DNA from: an uncultured Eubacteriales bacterium
GTDB taxonomy: Bacteria; Bacillota; Clostridia; Oscillospirales; CAG-272
NCBI GenBank assembly: GCA_905205065.1
Contig: CAJLCI010000007.1
Coordinates: 1-64,000 of the forward strand
Direction of reading: 5' to 3'
Length of the DNA: 64,000 nt
Numbering within the stretch: position 1 is the first letter of the stretch; each line of letters starts with the position of its first letter. Shown one piece after another: positions 1 to 9,170 of this stretch. Made by a program: the position numbers and the translations under genes. The notes beneath the pieces are model-generated. The model ran no database searches, was not told the origin of the DNA, and saw nothing but the letters and a program-made list of their open reading frames with translations.

Positions 1-44
1 GTTTCTGGGTTTTCAGCCCCGATATCTTTTTCGGTGCTACTTGT

Positions 45-120
45 TGGTTGCGGAGACAGGACTTGAACCTGCGGCCTCCGGGTTATGAGCCCGACGAGCT
101 ACCAACTGCTCTACTCCGCG
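45..120 (-). tRNA. initiator tRNA-Met (CAU)
   Basis: A 76-nt cloverleaf reads on the minus strand with encoded CCA at 45-47. The anticodon loop is CTCATAA (CAU). Two initiator hallmarks are visible: an unpaired C at position 1 opposite A72, and three consecutive G:C pairs (GGG/CCC) closing the anticodon stem. It therefore looks like the formyl-methionine initiator rather than an elongator tRNA. It lies downstream of tRNA-Leu in the same orientation, so the two are probably co-transcribed. Confidence 0.95.
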
Positions 121-225
121 ATATCTATATTGTATAATAACTGCGAGAAAAGTCAAACAAATTATTTACACAAACCCATTTGCTTTTCGATATAAAATAA
201 CGAAACAATTATATACCCGGCAAAA

Positions 226-314
226 TGGTGCCGGTGACCGGGATCGAACCGGTACGTAACTTTCGTTACACGGGATTTTAAGTCCCGGGCGTCTGCCAAT
301 TCCGCCACACCGGC
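226..314 (-). tRNA. tRNA-Leu (UAA)
   Basis: An 89-nt class II tRNA with a long variable arm reads on the minus strand. The acceptor stem is GCCGGTG/CACCGGC, the anticodon loop CTTAAAA gives UAA, and CCA is encoded at 226-228. It is the first gene after the strong promoter at 351-379. Confidence 0.95.
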
Positions 315-350
315 AAGCTTGTAACAAATTTAACTTTCATCAACGATTTT

Positions 351-379
351 ATTATACCACAATGAAAACCATTTGTCAA
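351..379 (-). promoter_or_regulatory. sigma-A promoter of the tRNA-Leu/tRNA-fMet unit
   Basis: On the minus strand TTGACA (374-379) and TATAAT (351-356) are separated by exactly 17 bp, a perfect consensus vegetative promoter. It sits about 37 bp upstream of tRNA-Leu. Confidence 0.85.
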
Positions 380-483
380 TAGATAAATTAAAAATTAATA
401 AGCTTAATAAGTCATACAACAAAGATGCGTCAAATTTTTATTTTCATTATAATCACAAATAAGATTTTAAATAAAAGCAAATC

Positions 484-600
484 AAGGTCATAAAGCACTG
501 AGCGGTGGATTGTACCATCCCCTGAAAAGTAAGTTAAATCCGCTTTATGCATAGACAAGTGTCTTTAAAGACAAGAGTACCTTACTTTTATTTACAAATA
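484..600 (+). repeat. dispersed intergenic element, copy 1
   Basis: A diverged member of the family described in the findings. It has CAAATCAAGGTCATAAAG at the left, GTGGATTGTACC and CTGAAAAGTAAG in the middle, one internal unit (GTGTCTTTAAAGACA) and CTTACTTTTATTTACA at the right. It fills most of the gap between the tRNA promoter and the aminotransferase gene. I see nothing else in 380-692. Confidence 0.55.
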
Positions 601-692
601 TAATGCTCTGACAAGTAATTCAATCATGCTGCGGCAATAGAATTATTGCTGTTTATAGAAAATAAGCTTCAATCAAAACTTTAATTAATTCT

Positions 693-1862
693 CTAAAGCT
701 TATCCACATAGAGTTTTACACCCGTTTTTAAACGAGTAAGTCCATCATAAACACGCTCGTGAGGACACGCAATATTCATTCGCAAAAAGTTTTTTCCCGA
801 CTCACCGTATTGCGCACCTGAAGATAAGTATAATCCGGTTTCCGCCCTGATAAATTCGGCCAGTTCTGTACTGTCATCCGTAATATCCCTGCAGTCAAGC
901 CACAAAAGATATGTTGCCTGAGAAGGAACAAGATAAATATCCGGCAATTCCTTTTCCAAAAAACTTCTTACAATCTGCTTTCCTTCACTAATATATCGGC
1001 AAAGCTCATCAAGCCATTCATCTCCGTCTGTAAATGCAGCAACAGCGGCGTCAACAGCAAATGCATTAGGTTCGCCAACCTCATCCGTGTTAATTGCTCT
1101 CCAAACTCTGTGCCGAAGCTGCGGATTTATTACAGAAACGGCGGAAGTCTGAAGACCGGCTATATTAAAAGCCTTTGTAGGAGCTATACATGTTATACTT
1201 ATATTAGCACAAAGATCCGAAACAGATGCAAAAGGAATATAGCTGCTCCCCGGTTCAGTAATGTCACAGTGTATTTCATCAGATATTACCGTTACACCGT
1301 ATTTTGCACAAAGCTCACCTATACGACTCAATATTTCTCTGCTCCATATTTTCCCGACAGGATTATGAGGATTGCACAAAATCATAAGTCTCGTCTGCGG
1401 ATCGGCAAGCTTATTTTCGAGATCGTCAAAATCAATTTCATATTGACCACCACTGTATGTGAGAGTATTTTCTATTATATTTCTGCCGTTGTTTACAATA
1501 CAATTGAAAAAGATATTGTAAACCGGAGTCTGAATCAACACCTTTTCGGCGGGAGAAGTAAGCTTACGAACAATACTCGAAATAGCCGGTACAACACCTG
1601 AGCAAAACACAAGCCAGCTTTTTTCCAACTTGAAATTATGACGCCTTTTCCACCAATTACCAACTGCATTATACCACTTGTCAGGTATATCTGAATAACC
1701 AAATATGCCATGAGAAGCACGCTCTTCTATTGCCCTTTTTACTGCCGGAGCAGTTTCAAAATCCATATCGGCTACCCACATCGGCAGCTCTCCGTCAGAT
1801 ACATTCCATTTTAAAGAATTCGTTTCTCTTCGGTCGGTAAGCCTGTCAAAATTAAATTTCAT
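693..1862 (-). CDS. PatB/MalY-type aminotransferase, probable cystathionine beta-lyase
   Basis: Fold type I PLP enzyme of the class I/II aminotransferase family. The N-terminus (FDRLTDRRETNSLKW, then WVADMDFETAP and FGYSDIP) matches the MalY/PatB group, which cleaves C-S bonds in cystathionine and cysteine. NPHNPVGK (about residue 175), SDEIHCD (about 194) and the PLP lysine in APTKAFNIAG (about 230) are present, with RMNIACP near the C-terminus for carboxylate binding. About 389 residues is normal for the family. The start is the ATG at 1862: GGAG precedes it by 7 nt, and a longer frame would add an unlikely MSWRCM extension that abuts the upstream gene. The gene begins 18 bp after the DUF3737 gene, so the two may be co-transcribed. 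Cystathionine lyase, cysteine desulfhydrase or a regulatory moonlighting role cannot be separated here. Confidence 0.85.
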   Translation of the reverse strand: MKFNFDRLTDRRETNSLKWNVSDGELPMWVADMDFETAPAVKRAIEERASHGIFGYSDIPDKWYNAVGNWWKRRHNFKLEKSWLVFCSGVVPAISSIVRKLTSPAEKVLIQTPVYNIFFNCIVNNGRNIIENTLTYSGGQYEIDFDDLENKLADPQTRLMILCNPHNPVGKIWSREILSRIGELCAKYGVTVISDEIHCDITEPGSSYIPFASVSDLCANISITCIAPTKAFNIAGLQTSAVSVINPQLRHRVWRAINTDEVGEPNAFAVDAAVAAFTDGDEWLDELCRYISEGKQIVRSFLEKELPDIYLVPSQATYLLWLDCRDITDDSTELAEFIRAETGLYLSSGAQYGESGKNFLRMNIACPHERVYDGLTRLKTGVKLYVDKL

Positions 1863-1880
1863 CATACATCTCCATGACAA

Positions 1881-2741
1881 TTAAAACGGATCATCAACCG
1901 TCCGCACTATTTCGGACTGAATTTCAGTTCTTTCCGGATCGATTCGGTCGGGATTCATCGTAAGCTCATCGATTCGGTCGGCTGTAATATACCCTGCGCT
2001 CGGATTAAAAACACTGTCTATACTTCCTTTTATTTCAGCATCAACAACAGAATACTCAAATGCTAAATTAGTATTTACCAGCCGACAGCCTTTTAATACG
2101 ACCCCATCCATATAACACAGTCCCTGAAGACTCTCTATAGTACAATTTTCAAATGTAACGTTTTTTGCATTCCAGCCTACGTATTCTCCCGAAATAAAAG
2201 AATCACGGACAGTAACGTTTTCACAGTTCCAAAAGCAATCCTTTGATATAATTTTCGCATTGCTTATTTCAACATCGGCGCAACCGTCAAATGAATAATT
2301 TCCTGTAAGGTCAAAATCAGATGCAGAGATTTCCTGACTATTCATAGCAAAATAATCTCCTCTTACCACTACATTATTCATCTTAATGTTTCTGCAATTC
2401 CACAATGTCTCCGCGGCATTTGGAATCGTCACATGTTCAAGACTTATTCCACTTGACCGCCTGAAGGTTTTAGGTGCTTCTATAGTTGTGTTTTTTATAC
2501 TTATATTGTCGGTATACCAAATTCCCGCGCGTGCATTGTCAAATAACGTACATTCCGACATTTCAATATCGCTGCTGTACCAAAGCGGATACTTCCAGCG
2601 AAAAAGACAGTTATACAGTTTTATGTTATGGCTTTCTTTCAACGGTGACTCACCGTCTGAAAATGTAGAATATTCAATTTCTGTATCTCTTGCTCCAAAA
2701 AGCGATCTTTCTCCTGTAAAAAGCTGCTGAACAATTAGCAT
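1881..2741 (-). CDS. DUF3737 family right-handed beta-helix protein
   Basis: About 286 residues made of short repeating strands of the pectate-lyase-like kind, with no signal peptide. Landmarks remembered from DUF3737 proteins are all present in order: GERSLFGA, FSDGESPLKES, FRWKYPLWYS, ARAGIWYTDNI, APKTFRRSSG, NAAETLWNC, GDYFAMNSQ, FISGEYVGWN and CTIESLQGLCY. The biochemical role of the family is unknown; the fold suggests binding or modifying a polysaccharide, but that is inference. The start is the ATG at 2741, 12 nt after AAAGGA, rather than an upstream TTG. It is followed 18 bp later by the C-S lyase gene. Confidence 0.8.
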   Translation of the reverse strand: MLIVQQLFTGERSLFGARDTEIEYSTFSDGESPLKESHNIKLYNCLFRWKYPLWYSSDIEMSECTLFDNARAGIWYTDNISIKNTTIEAPKTFRRSSGISLEHVTIPNAAETLWNCRNIKMNNVVVRGDYFAMNSQEISASDFDLTGNYSFDGCADVEISNAKIISKDCFWNCENVTVRDSFISGEYVGWNAKNVTFENCTIESLQGLCYMDGVVLKGCRLVNTNLAFEYSVVDAEIKGSIDSVFNPSAGYITADRIDELTMNPDRIDPERTEIQSEIVRTVDDPF

Positions 2742-2789
2742 TACACTGTATATTCCTTTCACAATTGATATCAATTTCCAATAAGAAGC

Positions 2790-2910
2790 ATAGCTCTGTC
2801 ATAAGTCGTTCCGGCGGCGGATCAAATTACCATCGAAAAATCGAATGATAACCTCGGTCTGTAGATGCGAGCAGCTTACAGACGGGAACATCTCACTTTT
2901 AGTTATATAA
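2790..2910 (+). repeat. dispersed intergenic element, copy 2
   Basis: The left part reads CTGTCATAAGTCGTTCCGG, the middle TACCATCGAAAAATCG, and the right end ACGGGAACATCTCAC followed by TTTTAGTTATATAA. The right end is nearly identical to that of the copy at 19606-19889. It occupies the 379-bp gap between the DUF3737 and DUF4037 genes; the rest of that gap (2911-3120) is AT-rich with nothing recognisable. Confidence 0.75.
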
Positions 2911-3120
2911 GGCGCTCATCTCCGCACTATAGAAAAATATATGCAGGCAAAATCTTTATCTTATAAGTTAATACCCTGCGGAATGCCCTCTCAATAAGAG
3001 CCGGCTTACTTATAATTATAATAACATATAAAAACATTGATTTTCATGAACAGTATGTATTTTTTTATGGACTGATATCACATATATAGAATCAGCACAA
3101 GCGGTTTGTATTCTGATTGC

Positions 3121-4044
3121 CTACAGCATCACCGGCATATTGCGCAGCCACTCGGTATGAATTTTATCATTAACCGCATAGCAATACGGTTCAAGAAAAT
3201 CTCCCATCGGACGGCATAGCCCATGCTCGATAAGAACATTAATCAGAGCCTTGCAGATAAGCTCAATCTCTGTCTGACACTTTTCAGGAGACTCGCCGTA
3301 AAGCGACTGGAGGGTATTAAGTCTGTTTGATTCGGCGCCGAGCAAAGGCTGAAGCGAGGCAGTACGGATAAGCCATTTGTAATAAGGCGGATATACTGAA
3401 TTAATTAAGCAAACAACCGATGCATAACTTTCCATAAATTTCGAAAGCGCAATCACTGCGGCTCCGTACTCACCATGAGCCAAACATCTCTTAAAGTTAT
3501 ACTGCCCTGACTGCGCCGTATCAAAAAGCAGTGAAGCAATTCTTTTCAGCCTGACATCCTCAGGCATGCCCGCCTTTATTTTATTGCGTATTCCGGTAAA
3601 TTTTCCAAGCGGATCATAAAATACCTCTCCGTTCACGGCTTCTGCAAGAGCCTGTGCCGGTAAATACAGCCAATCCTTTATGCTATTCGGAACTCCGGGA
3701 TTCCCTGTATACCTCCGGTAAAAATCTTCTATCGTCATTACACCGCGTCCGGTATAACCGCCGCTCTGACGTAATCTGACAATTCCCATATATTCATTCG
3801 GAAGAGAAGAATATGCACGCGACAATTTAAAGCCGTATTCATGCTCATACTCCTCCGGAAGCCATATACAAAACCCCGCTGAAAAATCATGATCTTTTGA
3901 AATATCATCATCAAATCCAAAACATTCGGAGCCATGTCCTACCAATCCGACAGCAATTTTGTCAAGCAGCTCCGGAAAGCTCTTTTTAAGCATAGGCATA
4001 CCGTATTCAATATAGAATCCACGTGATAATTCAATTCCCTTCAT
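3121..4044 (-). CDS. DUF4037 domain protein (nucleotidyltransferase-like)
   Basis: A 307-residue soluble protein. The segment VGLVGHGSECFGFDDDISKD (about 32-51), followed by HDF, is the signature of DUF4037 proteins and resembles the G-S/D-x-D core of nucleotidyltransferase folds. The C-terminal two thirds are helical, with a YKWLIR segment near residue 225. It overlaps the upstream TPR gene by 14 bp on the same strand, implying translational coupling and a shared function. DUF4037 proteins have no settled activity; transfer of a nucleotide to a small molecule or protein is possible but unproven. Confidence 0.75.
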   Translation of the reverse strand: MKGIELSRGFYIEYGMPMLKKSFPELLDKIAVGLVGHGSECFGFDDDISKDHDFSAGFCIWLPEEYEHEYGFKLSRAYSSLPNEYMGIVRLRQSGGYTGRGVMTIEDFYRRYTGNPGVPNSIKDWLYLPAQALAEAVNGEVFYDPLGKFTGIRNKIKAGMPEDVRLKRIASLLFDTAQSGQYNFKRCLAHGEYGAAVIALSKFMESYASVVCLINSVYPPYYKWLIRTASLQPLLGAESNRLNTLQSLYGESPEKCQTEIELICKALINVLIEHGLCRPMGDFLEPYCYAVNDKIHTEWLRNMPVML

Positions 4045-4825
4045 AAATCCTGTCTGCCTCTGATTTTAAAAATTTGCCCCTGTCCGACTGATCAAAATAT
4101 TCAAACGAAGGAGCACACTTTGAACATACAAAAGCAAAATTTCCGTTCTTTTCGAGACAATCGCTGTTTAATATTTCCCATGCGTCATCTAACAGCTTAT
4201 AAATTGCCCCCGCGTTGCAGCCGGCTTTATCATAAAGATGTGCAAGATTAATTAGACTAACGGCAATTTCAGCGTCATGCTCACCGTCTGCACGAAGAAT
4301 TTTAACGGCTGTTTTATAACTGTTTTCCGCTTCGCCGAATAGACCGATATCTTCAAACGCGAGCGCCATATTGTTATACAGCGCGGCAAAATTGTAATCA
4401 TCCGAGCCAAGACTTTCAGAATAAATATCAAAAGCCTTTTCATAGTAAAGCAAGGCTTTTTCGGGCTCTCCAAACGCTTTTAATGTAGTTGCAATATTGA
4501 TATATACTGTACCTATCGCAGAATTTTTTTCAATATTATCACGCTCAATAATATCAACAGCTTCTGTAATTGCAGCCATACCTCTGTCGATATTTCCTGT
4601 TCTGCGAAAAAATCCTATTTCCTCATTCAATATATCAATAAGCTCCTCCGGAACTCCTCCGAGACGTGCTTCTCCTTCCCAGAAAATCAAAAATTTTTCT
4701 GCCCCTGCAAGGTCATTCCGTGAAAAATACTCGTCAAGTTTAGCAAGCACACGTTTTATAGGCATTCGGTTTGACGACTCATCCATCTTTCCGCGGCAGG
4801 CTTCACAATATTCATCGGTGTACAT
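4031..4825 (-). CDS. tetratricopeptide repeat protein
   Basis: 264 residues. Three or four TPR units run from about 100 to 215; GTVYINIATTLKAFGEPEKA, ALYNNMALAFEDIGLFGEA and SLINLAHLYDKAG are clear helix A/B pairs. The N-terminus has a CEAC pair (residues 7-10) and the C-terminus CSKC (about 234-237), so a structural metal site is possible. There is no signal peptide. The start has AAGGGA 8 nt upstream. It overlaps the following DUF4037 gene by 14 bp and starts just downstream of mscL. It is probably a protein-binding partner of the DUF4037 product (inference from coupling). Confidence 0.75.
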   Translation of the reverse strand: MYTDEYCEACRGKMDESSNRMPIKRVLAKLDEYFSRNDLAGAEKFLIFWEGEARLGGVPEELIDILNEEIGFFRRTGNIDRGMAAITEAVDIIERDNIEKNSAIGTVYINIATTLKAFGEPEKALLYYEKAFDIYSESLGSDDYNFAALYNNMALAFEDIGLFGEAENSYKTAVKILRADGEHDAEIAVSLINLAHLYDKAGCNAGAIYKLLDDAWEILNSDCLEKNGNFAFVCSKCAPSFEYFDQSDRGKFLKSEADRIYEGN

Positions 4826-4836
4826 AATAAATTCCC

Positions 4837-5331
4837 TTATTCTTTTTCTTCCGCCTGATGCTTGATCAAATCACGGATTTCCGAAAGAAGCAAAATCTCG
4901 TCCGACGGTTTCGGTTCCTCATTTTCCTCTTTTTCGGCTTCATCTTCCTGCTTATCCTTTTCTTCCTGGAGAATTTTGGCCTTGGCAGCCTCAAATTTAT
5001 TTTTCATATTCATAACAATACGAAGAAACAAAAATATCGATAAAGCAATTATTAGAAAATCTATAATACTTTGAATAAAATTGCCGTATGTAAGAGCAAC
5101 CTCTGCCTTTAAGATATTTCCTTCGGAATCGAGTACGGCATGCCGCATCACAAGCTTCAAATCTGTAAGGTTAACACTGCCGGTCAAAAGGCTTATGAGC
5201 GGAGTAATTACATCAGAAACAAACGAAGACACAATCTTTCCGAACGCGGTACCTATTACGACGCCGACAGCCATATCGATGATGTTACCCTTTGAAGCAA
5301 ATTTTCTAAAATCTTCCCAAAATTTTTTCAT
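4837..5331 (-). CDS. mscL: large-conductance mechanosensitive channel MscL
   Basis: Homopentameric membrane channel that opens under tension to release solutes during osmotic downshock. The N-terminal helix and first membrane span (FASKGNIIDMAVGVVIGTAF, then SSFVSDVITPLISLL) are highly typical, and the second span lies at about 85-108 (FIQSIIDFLIIALSIFLFL). At 164 residues it is longer than the usual 130-150 because the cytoplasmic tail (about 120-164) is extended and rich in E, K and D. AAAGG lies 11-12 nt before the ATG. It is first in the mscL-TPR-DUF4037 run, with a 12-bp gap to the TPR gene. Confidence 0.95.
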   Translation of the reverse strand: MKKFWEDFRKFASKGNIIDMAVGVVIGTAFGKIVSSFVSDVITPLISLLTGSVNLTDLKLVMRHAVLDSEGNILKAEVALTYGNFIQSIIDFLIIALSIFLFLRIVMNMKNKFEAAKAKILQEEKDKQEDEAEKEENEEPKPSDEILLLSEIRDLIKHQAEEKE

Positions 5332-5414
5332 AATCCAAATACCTTTCTTTTTAGATAAAATTCAGAAAATCAATGTCAGACGCGCATTAACTCCAGCCGA
5401 AAAAAGTATATACT

Positions 5415-6518
5415 CTAATTTCTCGAAACAATTGTCCCGCCGCCTACCACCGTATCTCCGTCATAAAGCACAACTGCCTGCCCACGGGTAACTGCACGCT
5501 GCGGCTCATCAAAAACAACATGAATACGATCAGGTCCGGTCTGCGTAACGACTGCATTCTGCTCTTCATGACGATACCTGACTTTTGCTCTGACTCTCAT
5601 CGGTTTATCTATTTTTTCTACAGAAATAAGATTAACATTATCCGCTTCAAGCTCCCGGCTGAAAAGCGACTCTCCCCGTCCAAGAATCACCCGGTTTGAT
5701 ACAGGATCTATGTCGCAGACATAAAGAGGATCTAAAAGAGAAAGTCCCAAACCGCGTCTCTGCCCTATCGTATAATGTATTATTCCCTTATGCCTGCCAA
5801 GCACTTCGCCTTCAGTTGTAACAAAATCTCCCTCAGGATACTTTTTACCGGTATATTTTTCAATAAACTCCGTATACTTTCCATCCGGAATAAAGCATAT
5901 ATCCTGACTTTCGCTCTTCTTTGCATTGCAGAGGCCGCTCTCATCGGCTAAATGTCTCACTTCTGTTTTTGAGAGCCCGCCGAGAGGAAACAGAACACGG
6001 GAAAGACGCTCCTGCGTTATAGAGTATAATACATAAGTCTGATCTTTCTCAAGTGAAACAGCCTTTTTCAGTAAATATCTTTTCTTTTCAAAATCATACT
6101 CAACCTTTGCATAATGACCGGTTGCAACATAATCACATCCATATTTTCCGGCGCTTTCAAACAAGCTGCCGAATTTCAACTCTCTGTTACAGTCAATACA
6201 AGGATTCGGAGTTATACCGTTTTCGTACGCCCTTACAAATCTATCAATAACACAAGAGGAAAATCTGTTATGTAAATCCAAAGTTATGTGCTTCATTCCG
6301 AGAAGTTCAGATATGCGTTTTGCATCCATGACATCTTCAGAAACGGAATCAAAATCTTTATCGCCACGGTATAAATTCATCGTTGCTCCCAAGCATTCAA
6401 ATCCTTTTTTACGAAGGATAAGAGCCGCAACGCTTGAATCCACCCCTCCGCTCATTGCTACGAGCACATTTCTCACTGAATTTTTGTTATACATAACATT
6501 AGCCGCCATTATTATCAC
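5415..6518 (-). CDS. mnmA: tRNA-specific 2-thiouridylase MnmA
   Basis: ATP-dependent enzyme that installs the 2-thio group on wobble uridine 34 of Lys, Glu and Gln tRNAs. The PP-loop AMSGGVDSSVAA lies near the N-terminus. Catalytic cysteines occur in NPCIDCN (about 105) and SQDICFIPDG (about 205). GHYAKV, TYVLYSI and IGQRRGLG are further family motifs. The start is either the GTG at 6518 or the ATG three codons later (6509); CAGGG lies 4 nt before the GTG. Transcription probably starts at the promoter at 6596-6624. The sulfur donor would be a cysteine desulfurase; none lies next to it. Confidence 0.95.
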   Translation of the reverse strand: MIIMAANVMYNKNSVRNVLVAMSGGVDSSVAALILRKKGFECLGATMNLYRGDKDFDSVSEDVMDAKRISELLGMKHITLDLHNRFSSCVIDRFVRAYENGITPNPCIDCNRELKFGSLFESAGKYGCDYVATGHYAKVEYDFEKKRYLLKKAVSLEKDQTYVLYSITQERLSRVLFPLGGLSKTEVRHLADESGLCNAKKSESQDICFIPDGKYTEFIEKYTGKKYPEGDFVTTEGEVLGRHKGIIHYTIGQRRGLGLSLLDPLYVCDIDPVSNRVILGRGESLFSRELEADNVNLISVEKIDKPMRVRAKVRYRHEEQNAVVTQTGPDRIHVVFDEPQRAVTRGQAVVLYDGDTVVGGGTIVSRN

Positions 6519-6595
6519 TATACCCTGTTTGGTATGCTCAAAAAAATATAATTATTATCACACTGTCATTTTATAGAAAATCCTGTATAATTTTT

Positions 6596-6624
6596 ATTTT
6601 ATCATAAATAGATCAAAAAATCAA
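6596..6624 (-). promoter_or_regulatory. candidate sigma-A promoter for mnmA
   Basis: On the minus strand TTGATT (6619-6624) and TAAAAT (6596-6601) are spaced 17 bp apart. This would give a leader of about 70 nt before mnmA. Confidence 0.5.
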
Positions 6625-6739
6625 TACATACTCGCTTGAGCCAAATACATATCTGCAAAATTATCAATAATTTTAGAGATAAACAAAAAGAAACTCTAAT
6701 TCTGAATTTTATATAGAATTTCTGTTTAACTACCGCAAA

Positions 6740-7540
6740 TCAGCTGTAAAGCGTCAGTATAACGACTTCGCGCGGATTGCATATACGCGGAATAAACGAA
6801 TGGTTAGCAAGTCCGCAGCCTATAACAAGACGATTTTCATACACACCGGATGTGTATTTAGGAAAAAGACCTTGCCCCGGAGCAAATACTCCATGTCCAA
6901 AAATCCTGATCTGCCCGCCGTGCGCATGACCGCTGCATGTAATGTCAATATCAAGCTTCCTTATAAACTTATCATAATATTCCGGATTATGGCAAAGCAG
7001 GATTTTAAAACCGTCGGCAGAAGCAAAAGCTTTCAGGCTTTTATTGTCAATACATAAAAGTTCTGACGGAATATTTCCAATACCTTTTATTTTATAAAAA
7101 AGATCAGACGTTTTTGAGTTTCTTTCGACGTACTGAGCCGACGGAAGTCCTCCAACATATATACGCGCGTCTCCGATTCGAATTTCCTCATACGTATTAT
7201 CCACAAGATGAACACCGGAATCGATCAGCTTTTTTATTTCCGATTTCGTAAGTGTCTTTTCATGGTTTCCGCAGGAAAAAAATACCGGAGCAATTTTAGC
7301 CGCTTCAGCGAGAAAGTCAACACCAAGATCATACCCTTTATGCTTATGCTCAATTATATCTCCGGGAGCCGCTATCAAATCAGGCCTGCAAAGTTCAGTA
7401 ATCTTGATTACATCGTCATATGGCCTCCCGTGCATATCGCTAAGTATAGCGATTTTGACCGGTCGGCGCCTATCTCCGCAATACAACCGATTCTTGTTTA
7501 CTTTAATTTTATATTTTGTAATTTTTATTTTATCAGACAC
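6740..7540 (-). CDS. metallophosphoesterase (calcineurin-like, YkuE group)
   Basis: 266 residues with the full set of binuclear metal ligands: LSDMHGRPY (about 34-42), APGDIIEHKH (about 58-67), SCGNHEKT (about 88-95), and GHAHGGQIR (about 205-213), with an upstream LLCHNPEYYD histidine. Members hydrolyse phosphoesters and some act on cell-envelope lipids. Unlike many YkuE relatives there is no N-terminal membrane anchor, so it is predicted cytoplasmic. A GTG start at 7540 is supported by AAAGGA 12 nt upstream. It is divergent from spoVAD across a 544-bp gap. The substrate is unknown. Confidence 0.85.
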   Translation of the reverse strand: MSDKIKITKYKIKVNKNRLYCGDRRRPVKIAILSDMHGRPYDDVIKITELCRPDLIAAPGDIIEHKHKGYDLGVDFLAEAAKIAPVFFSCGNHEKTLTKSEIKKLIDSGVHLVDNTYEEIRIGDARIYVGGLPSAQYVERNSKTSDLFYKIKGIGNIPSELLCIDNKSLKAFASADGFKILLCHNPEYYDKFIRKLDIDITCSGHAHGGQIRIFGHGVFAPGQGLFPKYTSGVYENRLVIGCGLANHSFIPRICNPREVVILTLYS

Positions 7541-7777
7541 GATATTATATTTTCCTTTCTATATTTTAATAAATATCCGAAAATATCTCATAAGTCTGTA
7601 AGTGTCCCCACATGCGTCCCTCATATACAAAGTAAATCTCAAAAGCCCGTCTGACTACTGTGTGACTAAATTTATTATATTAATTTTACCATCAGTTCCT
7701 CAATTTATCAAGTACTGGTAATATTGTTCTCCAAAGTTTAACAGTTGCTGTTCCGATAATCATAAAACCTGTTTATA

Positions 7778-7902
7778 GTTCAATATAAGACAAAGCCTCG
7801 TCATAAGGCGTTCCAACAGTGGATTTGGATTGTAACGCTACCGAAAAAGAAAGCTGATCCCACCGCCTAAAAGGCGTCGGATATTTTTTCTTTAGTTATA
7901 TT
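7778..7902 (+). repeat. dispersed intergenic element, copy 3
   Basis: A short, well-conserved copy: CAAAGCCTCGTCATAAGG then CGTTCC, GTGGATT, CTACCGAAAAAGAAAG, a CCGCCTAAAAGGCG hairpin, and CTTTAGTTATATTG at the right end. It has essentially no tandem units. It lies in the divergent gap between the metallophosphoesterase and spoVAD genes; nothing else is recognisable in 7541-7777 or 7903-8084. Confidence 0.8.
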
Positions 7903-8084
7903 GTTATCCATTCTTTCACTTTTATAACAAGATTTATAACTTTTGCAGTACTTTTACCTTACGGTCAAATACACAAAATACATTCCGGTTTATTTTTCTG
8001 AATAAATTCACCGTTTTTGCTAAAAATATCCGATAGACAGAACTAACATAACTTTTTTAAGACATGAAAGGAATGGTCTAACCA

Positions 8085-9080
8085 ATGCAGAAGGGATATA
8101 TAGAATTACAAAAACCGCCGGTTATAGTATCGGCAGCATCGGTTGTAGGAAAGCACGAATATGAAGGACCGCTTGGACAATTCTTTGATATGCACGATCC
8201 CGACGGAAGCTTCGGACAAAAGACATGGGAACAAGCGGAAGCAGAAATGCAGCGCCAAGCAATCAATATAGCACTGTCAAAAGCAAAAAACGATGCAAAA
8301 AACATAGATGCGCTCTTTTCAGGAGATTTAATAAATCAATGTATATGTTCGGCACAGGGTACTTTATCATATGACATTCCGTTTTTTGGATTGTATGGAG
8401 CATGTTCAACCATTGCGGAAGGACTTATACTTTCATCGCTCCTTATATCATCTGGCATATACGAAAGTACAATTGCAGCGGCTTCATCTCATAACAGTAC
8501 GGCGGAACGTCAATACAGGTTTCCGCTCGAATACGGAGGGCAGCGAACTCCCACCGCTCAATGGACTGTAACAGGCGCGGGAGCATATGTTCTGATGTCG
8601 GATGGAAACGGACCTCACATTGCCGGTGTCATGCCGGGAAGAACGGTTGAACGCGGAATTGATGACGCTAATAATATGGGGGCGGCAATGGCTCCGGCGG
8701 TAATAGATACTCTGACAAGGTATTTCACACAGACAGGAACATCTCCTGCAGACTACGACCTTATTGCAACCGGAGATCTTGGAGTTGAAGGACATGGTAT
8801 TGTTTCAGAGCTTATGAAAAACGAAGGATATGATATGGGCGAAAATTATAATGACTGCGGCATGCTGATATATGATATAGAAAAGCAGGACATGCATGCC
8901 GGAGCCTCAGGCTGCGGATGCTCTGCGGTTGTTCTTGCCGCATCTTTGCTCGAAAGAATAAAATGCGGAGAGCTGAACGATATACTTTTTATAGGAACAG
9001 GAGCTCTTATGAATCCGATGAGTGTTCAGCAGGGACAGGCAATTCCGGGAATTGCACATCTTGTCAGAATAAAAAAATAA
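8085..9080 (+). CDS. spoVAD: stage V sporulation protein AD (SpoVAD)
   Basis: Component of the SpoVA apparatus in the spore inner membrane that takes up dipicolinic acid during sporulation and releases it at germination; SpoVAD binds dipicolinate. The 331 residues have the thiolase-like fold typical of the family: VSAASVVGKHEYEGPLG, AQGTLSYDIPFFGLYGACST, ASSHNSTAERQYRFPLEYG, DLIATGDLG, GASGCGCSA and GTGALMNPMS. Length matches the usual 330-340. The ATG follows AAAGGA by 12 nt. spoVAE follows closely, but spoVAC, usually directly upstream, is not here. Forespore-specific transcription is expected for the family; I could not assign a convincing promoter. Confidence 0.95.
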   Translation: MQKGYIELQKPPVIVSAASVVGKHEYEGPLGQFFDMHDPDGSFGQKTWEQAEAEMQRQAINIALSKAKNDAKNIDALFSGDLINQCICSAQGTLSYDIPFFGLYGACSTIAEGLILSSLLISSGIYESTIAAASSHNSTAERQYRFPLEYGGQRTPTAQWTVTGAGAYVLMSDGNGPHIAGVMPGRTVERGIDDANNMGAAMAPAVIDTLTRYFTQTGTSPADYDLIATGDLGVEGHGIVSELMKNEGYDMGENYNDCGMLIYDIEKQDMHAGASGCGCSAVVLAASLLERIKCGELNDILFIGTGALMNPMSVQQGQAIPGIAHLVRIKK

Positions 9081-9170
9081 CATACAACTATTCTGAATAA
9101 CAAGGAACAATAAAGAATACGCTGTACAACCAGCAAACATGCTGATAAATAATTGAAAGGAAGATGTAAA

